Assembly: GCA_030595585.1 (NCBI GenBank)
Contig: JAUVCY010000104.1
Coordinates: forward strand, 1-6,660
DNA: 6,660 nt
Direction: 5' to 3'
Source: Thermoplasmatota archaeon
GTDB taxonomy: Archaea; Thermoplasmatota; Penumbrarchaeia; Penumbrarchaeales; Penumbrarchaeaceae
A program made the position numbers and the translations under genes. Under the pieces are notes generated by a model. That model made no database searches. It was not told where the DNA came from and was given only the letters and a program-made list of their open reading frames with translations. This document shows, in pieces, positions 1 to 4,754 of the stretch (its first letter is position 1; every line of letters begins with the position of its first letter).

Positions 1-290
1 TCATGCTCGATGCGGGTCTTTGTCCTCTCCGAGATCCTTGGGCCCTTGTAGGTAAGCTCTATATTCCTTCTTCCCTCCCCCCTCCACTCCTGGCACCTGA
101 TACGAAATGCCTCGTCGGTCAGCCTGTAATCGAGGCTTGGATGCTCGAGGTAGAGATCGGTCTGGACCCGATGGTCTCTCTCCCGTGCACCGAGGGATAT
201 CAGCTTCTCCCGTGCCTCCCGTGCCGCCTCCCTGATGGAAGTTTCAGACGTGCCCAGGAAAAGAACGGCCTTCGCCTCTATCTCGTACAT
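1..290 (-). CDS. cyaB: CYTH-domain protein, class IV adenylate cyclase (CyaB) type, N-terminal part
   Basis: This is the N-terminal 96 codons of a protein that runs off the left edge. CYTH enzymes act on the phosphate chain of nucleotides or other triphosphates with divalent metals. CyaB-type members make cAMP from ATP in some bacteria, but the substrate of archaeal members is mostly unknown, so the name describes the family rather than a proven activity. The protein opens with MYEIEAK, which contains the signature ExExK (E3, E5, K7). It continues with a QTDLYL strand (43-48), a DEAFRIR strand (59-65), a LTYKGP strand (79-84) and TRIE (92-95), all in the expected order and rich in the charged residues that line the CYTH tunnel. 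CyaB proteins are usually about 170-190 residues, so roughly half is missing. The ATG at 290-288 was chosen because ExExK normally lies within the first ten residues. No Shine-Dalgarno is seen, but a TATA-like element lies about 27 bp upstream, which fits a leaderless mRNA. It is divergent from the M18 gene. Confidence 0.85.
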   Translation of the reverse strand, partial: MYEIEAKAVLFLGTSETSIREAAREAREKLISLGARERDHRVQTDLYLEHPSLDYRLTDEAFRIRCQEWRGEGRRNIELTYKGPRISERTKTRIEH

Positions 291-313
291 CAATTCGGGA
301 AGGCCCGTTGCCG

Positions 314-321
314 ATAAAATA
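314..321 (-). promoter_or_regulatory. Candidate TATA box for the CYTH gene
   Basis: On the minus strand this reads TATTTTAT. Its centre is about 27 bp upstream of the ATG at 290, the usual distance from an archaeal TATA box to the transcription start. With no Shine-Dalgarno in front of that ATG, the simplest reading is a leaderless transcript starting at or next to the start codon. The TATA call is by eye, and no clear BRE is visible. Confidence 0.45.
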
Positions 322-344
322 GTTATTTGAGGGATAGCAACATA

Positions 345-356
345 TTTGCTTGCAAA
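345..356. repeat. Short inverted repeat TTTGC-TT-GCAAA in the divergent spacer
   Basis: Five-base arms (TTTGC and GCAAA) flank a 2-base spacer. It sits between the two divergent genes at a place where a bound protein could affect either promoter. Arms this short in AT-rich DNA can arise by chance, so it is recorded only as a possible operator half of the region. Confidence 0.25.
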
Positions 357-361
357 GGTTA

Positions 362-379
362 AATCGCAGGGACGCGATT
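362..379. repeat. Inverted repeat AATCGC-N6-GCGATT upstream of the M18 gene
   Basis: Six-base perfect arms are separated by six bases, an 18-bp dyad ending 25 bp before the M18 start codon. The spacing suits a dimeric helix-turn-helix protein, and the position falls in the probable promoter or leader of the M18 gene. As RNA it could form only a weak 6-bp hairpin with a 6-base loop. No T-run follows it, so it is not a terminator. Confidence 0.35.
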
Positions 380-392
380 AGGAGCGTTCATC

Positions 393-397
393 AGAGG
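393..397 (+). promoter_or_regulatory. Shine-Dalgarno AGAGG for the M18 gene
   Basis: AGAGG lies seven bases before the ATG at 405. It supports this start over the second in-frame ATG at 435 (residue 11), which has no comparable site in front of it. Confidence 0.6.
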
Positions 398-404
398 AAT
401 ATCC

Positions 405-1820
405 ATGCCCGGCAAGAAGCAGAAGTCCCTGACTATGGAGAAAGGTCCCATATGGGACAGTGCGACCAAGGCCCAGAAGGTTGATATCGAGCGCATCTCA
501 AGGGAGTACATCGATTTCATCTCAAAGGCAAAGACCGAAAGGATGGTGACCGCAGATATCGTGAAGATGCTTGAAAAAGGTGGATTCAAGCATATTGACA
601 AGGTCAAAAGCTACCGGGCAGGGAGCAGGATCTATGTATTGAACAGGAACAAGAACGTGGCTGCGGTGGTTCTTGGAAAGGATCCCCTGGAGAAGGGGGC
701 GAACCTGGTTGCCGCGCACAGCGATTCACCCAGGCTGGACCTCAAGCAGAACCCGCTGTACGAGGATGGCGAGACGAAGCTGGCCCTGTTCAAGACGCAC
801 TATTACGGGGGGATCAAGAAGTATCAGTGGGTCAACATCCCCCTGGCGATCCACGGAACGGTGATCAGGGCGGATGGGGAGAGCGTTGAGATACACATCG
901 GAGAGGACCTCGAGGATCCCGTATTCACCATCGCCGACCTCCTCCCCCACCTGTACAAGAAAAAACAGGCCGACAGGAAGCTCCCGCAGGGGATCACCGG
1001 CGAGGAGCTGAACGTCCTTGTGGCCTCCCTCCCCTTCCAGGATAAGAAGCCCAAGAAGAAGGTGAAGTACTGGGTCCTTGAATATCTCAACAAGAAGTAC
1101 GGGATGATAGAGGAGGACTTCGTCTCCGCCGAGCTGGAGGTGGTCCCCGCGGGGCCGGCCAGGGAGATAGGTTTCGACAGATCGATGATAGGAGGCTATG
1201 GGCAGGACGATAGGATATGCGTATTCACCCTCTCCAGGTCGATCGTGGATATCAAGTCCCCACGGAGGACCTCCATCGCGCTGATCATCGACAAGGAGGA
1301 GATAGGGTCCGATGGGGCCACATCCATCAAATCGAGGTTCCTGGAGGAGGTCTACTCACGCCTCCTTGAGCTGAAGGACAGCTCATATCCGGACCGGCTG
1401 CTTCGGATGGCCCTCTCCAATACAAAGGCGATATCATCGGATGTGAACGGGGCCGTGAACCCCTCGTTCAAGGACGTGCACGAGCTGACCAACGCCGCCA
1501 GGCTCGGATGGGGGATCTGCATAACGAAATACACCGGTTCCGGTGGCAAGTTCGGGGCCAACGACGCCAGCGCCGAGTTCATGGGGCTAATCCGGGGGAC
1601 GTTCAACAAAGCGAAGGTGCCCTGGCAGACGGGAGAGCTGGGAAAGGTGGATGAGGGAGGCGGGGGGACGATAGCCAAGTTCCTTGCCGAGCTGAACATG
1701 GACGTGGTCGACGCGGGCCCCGCCCTGATATCCATGCACTCCCCAATGGAGATCTCCGCCAAGTCCGACGTCTGGTCCGCGTACAAGGCCTACTGCGCCT
1801 TCTTCATGATGTCCCCTTGA
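405..1820 (+). CDS. M18-family zinc metalloaminopeptidase (aspartyl aminopeptidase / LAP4 family)
   Basis: A 471-residue cytosolic peptidase with no signal peptide. M18 enzymes remove N-terminal residues from peptides using two metal ions and assemble into large, usually dodecameric, cages with internal active sites. The expected ligands are all visible in order: H105 in AAHSDSPRLD, D268 (bridging) in YGQDDR, E298 (general base) and E299 in DKEEIGSDGA, D346 in ISSDVNGAVNP, and H445 in SMHSPMEI. The length matches the family (about 430-480). The usual RLDN around the bridging Asp is QDDR here, so the Asn is replaced by Asp269. Residues about 150-245 form the inserted dimerisation-type domain and include a lysine-rich stretch (214-221). 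Substrate preference (acidic versus other residues) cannot be read from the sequence. The start at 405 has a Shine-Dalgarno seven bases upstream. The 3' end overlaps the convergent STAND gene by 17 bp, and the gene is divergent from the CYTH gene, so it is probably monocistronic. Confidence 0.93.
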   Translation: MPGKKQKSLTMEKGPIWDSATKAQKVDIERISREYIDFISKAKTERMVTADIVKMLEKGGFKHIDKVKSYRAGSRIYVLNRNKNVAAVVLGKDPLEKGANLVAAHSDSPRLDLKQNPLYEDGETKLALFKTHYYGGIKKYQWVNIPLAIHGTVIRADGESVEIHIGEDLEDPVFTIADLLPHLYKKKQADRKLPQGITGEELNVLVASLPFQDKKPKKKVKYWVLEYLNKKYGMIEEDFVSAELEVVPAGPAREIGFDRSMIGGYGQDDRICVFTLSRSIVDIKSPRRTSIALIIDKEEIGSDGATSIKSRFLEEVYSRLLELKDSSYPDRLLRMALSNTKAISSDVNGAVNPSFKDVHELTNAARLGWGICITKYTGSGGKFGANDASAEFMGLIRGTFNKAKVPWQTGELGKVDEGGGGTIAKFLAELNMDVVDAGPALISMHSPMEISAKSDVWSAYKAYCAFFMMSP

Positions 1821-4599
1821 GAGATAATTCGCCTATCATCAGCTCCGCCATGTCAAGAGCTTCCTGATATCCCGCCTCCATCGACAGGGCCTTTGACCGT
1901 TTCAATAATCTCATAGCGTGTTTCGGTGCTCCCCTCTGGCTCCTTGCCCAGTGAAGCAGTATGATCGCATCCACCCGTTTATTCTGGTATGCCTTTCCGC
2001 TTTCAAAGGCCGCCCTGTAAAATGGATCCCACCTCTGATGTGATGAGAGGTGGGCCGTGGATTCCGAGATGGTGATGAATGTGCCTATGTAATCCTCTCT
2101 GGACGAGATCTTTTCAAGGGAACTGAAGTAATCAACAGCGTTTCTCTTGATCACTTTGGTATTCCCTTTCAATACGGATTGGATTGCACGATACATCCCT
2201 ATCAGGACCTGTTTCCGCTCGCTGTTGATCCGGGGGGAATAAGGGATCTTTTCAATATCCCTCCGTGTAGATGTGATCTCAGAGATCGCGTGTTTTTCAC
2301 CTTTACCGGAGAGAACGGACAGGAGGTCGAGGGACGTCCGCTCCACCGAGGGCAGGTCCCGTTTCTCAAGATATCCATGGATTGATCGGGTCAGATAGGC
2401 CGCGGCCTGGTCCATATCGCTGACATCCCGAAATATCCATCCTGCGACCCTCAAGGCCCTTGGTATATCTCCACGTTTCTCCCTCCTCCCCTCGTTCACG
2501 GACCTTAACATGTACCCTATGGAACGTGACAGGTGTCCCTTCTCGTACTCTATCTCGCCGATCTTCAGAAATATCTCCGATAATAATCCCCTGCTCCTGG
2601 AGTTCTTCGCCAAAGCCTCCGAACGAAGCAGATATTCAAGGGATACATCGGCCTCTCCGAGCTCCCGGAAGGCCTGCCCGATCCTGATCAGGGTTTCCGC
2701 CTCCTCCTGTTTGTTTCCCCCCATCCTTATCAGTTCCAGGCTTCTTCTGTATCTCCTCACCATCTCCGATCTAGCGCCCTCATACCTTGCCAGTTCAGCC
2801 CCTCTTATCAACACCTTTGCCATCACGAGGTTCCAGTCAGGGGTCCCCCGGTCCATCAGGTCCGCACACATCCTGGTCGATCGTCCCAGGGCCTCTCTCG
2901 CCGTAACGATGTCCCTTTTTGCCATCGCCGTATCGAAGGCGAGCAGCTTCAGGTCTATGGCCTCCTCCTGTTTCAGATCGGATGGGTCCAGATCCTCGAT
3001 CCATTCTCCTATCTGGAGATATCCCCTGTCGATCAGGGATGTCCCCCACTCCAGCACTCCTTTCAGGAACTCGGGGGCCTGGCCGGAATCCCTGGCCAGC
3101 CGAAGATACTGGAACAGGTCCTCATCCTTGCCCCTTCTCAGGTGGTGTTCCATGGCCCTTATCGAATAGTTGGTCCGTTCCTCCTCAGGGATAGAATCCC
3201 TTATGCTCTCCTTGATGAGGCTGTGAAGATCGAAGGAGCCATCCGGATATTCAAGGAGCAGTGAGTTGAGGGCGAATCCATCCAGGACATCCCGGTCCAA
3301 ACCCTCGATATATTCGAATCCCACCCGCTCCATGGGTATCAGGAATTGTGATACGAGCCGCAGAACCCCCTTCTCGTCCTCATCCAATGTGGAGAGGATC
3401 TCCTCCACGATGAAACGGTCCAGCGAATGTCTGAACTCCCCGCGATCGATCTCGGGAGAGATCAGGTAGAGGTTTATCGCCATCGGGTGCCCTTTTGTGA
3501 TCTCGAATATGGGGTCCAGGCCCTCGATCGGGAGCCCTCTCTTTGACAGAAGCTCCCCAACGCTATCCTTATCAAGCCCTTCAAGCTCGATCTCGATAAC
3601 GCCATTTCTCGTCATGACCTCCGTGCTGGTGACGATAGGGGGCCTGACCCTGCCCGAAATGATCATCATGGCGCCACCTGGCCCCTGGATCATGGAGTCC
3701 TTGAGGCCCCTGAGCAGTGAGTATAGATCGGGCACTCCTCTCTCGATATTGTCCAGAATGAGGAGCGTCCCCGCGTCCATGTCCTCAAGAGCTTTTTTCA
3801 TGGCGGTGTAAGGGTCCATCACCCCGGTTGTGGAGATGTATCCGTAAAGCCGGTTCTCCCCCATGTTGTGCAGGTTCTCCCCCAGTTCCCTCAGGAAGCT
3901 TTCAACCCCCATCCAGCTATCGATATTGATCCATACGGGCGCGGTCTCCCCATGTGCTCTCAGGAAATGGGATAGGAGGGTTGTCTTACCCTGGCCCGCC
4001 ATGGAGACCATGGACACTACGTGGATATCATCGTCCTTTATTGCGTTGGAGAGCATTTCAAGTTCCGCCTTCCGCCCCACGAAATCAACGACCCTCGGAA
4101 ATGGTGAGGTATTCATGATGGGCTTGACCCCGGCCTCCAACGCGCCCATATCGACCTCATTGCCAGCGAGGTGATAGGATATCAGCTGATAGAGCGAGGT
4201 CCTTTTTCCACTTCTCCTTTCAGCCCGCTCAAGGACCTTGCCGATCGACCATTCTTTCAAGGAGCGATCTTTTGTCCTGACCAGAACAAATTTCTTCATC
4301 AGCTCCTCGATCAATCCCTCGACCACATCCCTGCCTTTGCCGGAGAGGAAATAGACGCGCCTCCTCCGGGGAACATCCTTGATATGGGAGGTTCTGTACT
4401 CTATCAGGTCCTGGGTCAGCAGCAGGTTCAACGCCCTGGATACGTTGTTCTGCCTCATGTTCAGCTCTTTGACCATGCCTCCCTGTGATAGCACCTCATC
4501 AACAGTATACTGGTCGAATTCATCCATGTGATCGAATAATAACAGAAGGATCCTGGTCTCCGCGGTCATCCTCTTAAGGTGTTCTCTCTTTCCTCTCAT
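1804..4599 (-). CDS. Winged-helix STAND NTPase with TPR array (putative signal-dependent transcription regulator)
   Basis: A 931-residue soluble protein with three parts. Residues about 12-100 look like a MarR-type winged helix: a recognition region around 48-62 (MRQNNVSRALNLLLTQ) and a basic wing (PRRRRVYFLS, 77-86). A linker (100-165) that I cannot assign follows. Residues about 172-470 form a STAND (NB-ARC/NACHT-like) NTPase: FVGR at 173-176, Walker A SMAGQGKTT at 199-207, Walker B LLILDN at 279-284, an IISGR strand ending in R317 that resembles the sensor/RNBS-B position, GHPMA at 370-374 (equivalent to GLPLA), and a second winged helix ending with DLHSLI (457-462). Residues about 490-931 are helical repeats, with clear TPR units near 593-630, 634-667, 672-709 and 713-750 and another near 878-915. 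In MalT- and AfsR-like STAND proteins, ligand binding to the repeats permits ATP-driven oligomerisation, and a similar switch is inferred here. The first Walker A Gly is Ser199. The ATG at 4599 lacks a Shine-Dalgarno. ATG 4569 (M11) is a possible alternative but has AAGAGG directly abutting it. The target genes are unknown. Confidence 0.88.
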   Translation of the reverse strand: MRGKREHLKRMTAETRILLLLFDHMDEFDQYTVDEVLSQGGMVKELNMRQNNVSRALNLLLTQDLIEYRTSHIKDVPRRRRVYFLSGKGRDVVEGLIEELMKKFVLVRTKDRSLKEWSIGKVLERAERRSGKRTSLYQLISYHLAGNEVDMGALEAGVKPIMNTSPFPRVVDFVGRKAELEMLSNAIKDDDIHVVSMVSMAGQGKTTLLSHFLRAHGETAPVWINIDSWMGVESFLRELGENLHNMGENRLYGYISTTGVMDPYTAMKKALEDMDAGTLLILDNIERGVPDLYSLLRGLKDSMIQGPGGAMMIISGRVRPPIVTSTEVMTRNGVIEIELEGLDKDSVGELLSKRGLPIEGLDPIFEITKGHPMAINLYLISPEIDRGEFRHSLDRFIVEEILSTLDEDEKGVLRLVSQFLIPMERVGFEYIEGLDRDVLDGFALNSLLLEYPDGSFDLHSLIKESIRDSIPEEERTNYSIRAMEHHLRRGKDEDLFQYLRLARDSGQAPEFLKGVLEWGTSLIDRGYLQIGEWIEDLDPSDLKQEEAIDLKLLAFDTAMAKRDIVTAREALGRSTRMCADLMDRGTPDWNLVMAKVLIRGAELARYEGARSEMVRRYRRSLELIRMGGNKQEEAETLIRIGQAFRELGEADVSLEYLLRSEALAKNSRSRGLLSEIFLKIGEIEYEKGHLSRSIGYMLRSVNEGRREKRGDIPRALRVAGWIFRDVSDMDQAAAYLTRSIHGYLEKRDLPSVERTSLDLLSVLSGKGEKHAISEITSTRRDIEKIPYSPRINSERKQVLIGMYRAIQSVLKGNTKVIKRNAVDYFSSLEKISSREDYIGTFITISESTAHLSSHQRWDPFYRAAFESGKAYQNKRVDAIILLHWARSQRGAPKHAMRLLKRSKALSMEAGYQEALDMAELMIGELSLKGTS

Positions 4600-4601
4600 A
4601 T

Positions 4602-4611
4602 TCCGATCGGA
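4602..4611. repeat. 10-bp perfect palindrome TCCGATCGGA next to the STAND start codon
   Basis: A perfect 10-bp palindrome that ends three bases upstream of the STAND gene's ATG. It coincides with the predicted transcription start (about 4608-4610, from the TATA-like element at 4631-4638). A protein bound here would block initiation, so it is a plausible autoregulatory operator. A chance origin cannot be excluded. Confidence 0.35.
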
Positions 4612-4630
4612 TAGATATGAGCGTGGGGGT

Positions 4631-4638
4631 AATTAAAA
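4631..4638 (-). promoter_or_regulatory. Candidate TATA box for the STAND gene
   Basis: The minus strand reads TTTTAATT here, about 35 bp upstream of the ATG at 4599. Transcription would start near 4608-4610, giving a leader of about ten bases, consistent with the missing Shine-Dalgarno. The TATA-like AATTATAT further upstream (4654-4661) is an alternative and would give a leader of about 30 bases. Confidence 0.4.
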
Positions 4639-4651
4639 GTTCGATTGGAAT

Positions 4652-4681
4652 TGATATAATTGGATATTAACTGATATAATT
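4652..4681. repeat. Tandem direct repeat TGATATAATT, two copies 20 bp apart
   Basis: Identical 10-mers occupy 4652-4661 and 4672-4681, with GGATATTAAC between them. The 20-bp period is close to two turns of B-DNA, which would place both copies on the same face of the helix. They lie between the TATA-like elements of two divergent genes. This is the typical layout of tandem sites for a transcription factor, but the copies are AT-rich and themselves TATA-like, so they could instead be core promoter elements. Confidence 0.5.
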
Positions 4682-4703
4682 CCGGAGATATCTTTGATCC
4701 ACC

Positions 4704-4710
4704 TTTATAT
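4704..4710 (+). promoter_or_regulatory. TATA box for the surface protein gene
   Basis: TTTATAT is a close match to the archaeal TATA consensus. Transcription about 25 bases downstream would start near 4732-4735 and give a leader of about 20 bases that includes the GGTGAT ribosome binding site in front of the ATG at 4755. No convincing BRE is seen upstream of it. Confidence 0.6.
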
Positions 4711-4745
4711 CCACATGAGGTTCATCCATTTCCAGACCCCAATCT

Positions 4746-4751
4746 GGTGAT
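4746..4751 (+). promoter_or_regulatory. Archaeal-type Shine-Dalgarno GGTGAT for the surface protein gene
   Basis: GGTGAT pairs with the conserved 3' end of 16S rRNA (anti-SD core ATCACC) and lies three bases before the ATG at 4755. It fixes this start ahead of the later in-frame ATG codons in the signal segment. Confidence 0.6.
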
Positions 4752-4754
4752 ATC

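Noticed and set aside
3..317. Plus-strand open frame of 104 codons at the left edge
   Set aside because: It lies opposite the CYTH gene, whose minus-strand frame shows ordered family motifs. The plus translation is rich in Pro, Leu and Cys with no recognisable domain.
1352..1786. Minus-strand open frame of 144 codons inside the M18 gene
   Set aside because: It is the antisense of the M18 catalytic region that carries D346 and H445, and it has no independent start signal.
2510..3169. Plus-strand open frame of 219 codons inside the STAND gene
   Set aside because: The translation is Ser/Arg/Pro-rich low complexity, typical of the antisense of an Arg- and Leu-rich helical protein. No ribosome binding site or family motif is seen, and the minus-strand TPR coding is clear.
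1804..4599. Antiphage STAND (Avs-like) defence protein
   Set aside because: The N-terminus is a DNA-binding winged helix rather than a nuclease or other effector, and no defence genes or mobile elements are nearby. A regulator fits better.
4652..4681. Start of a CRISPR-like or satellite repeat array
   Set aside because: There are only two 10-bp copies, with no further units or spacers. Promoter or operator elements are the better explanation.
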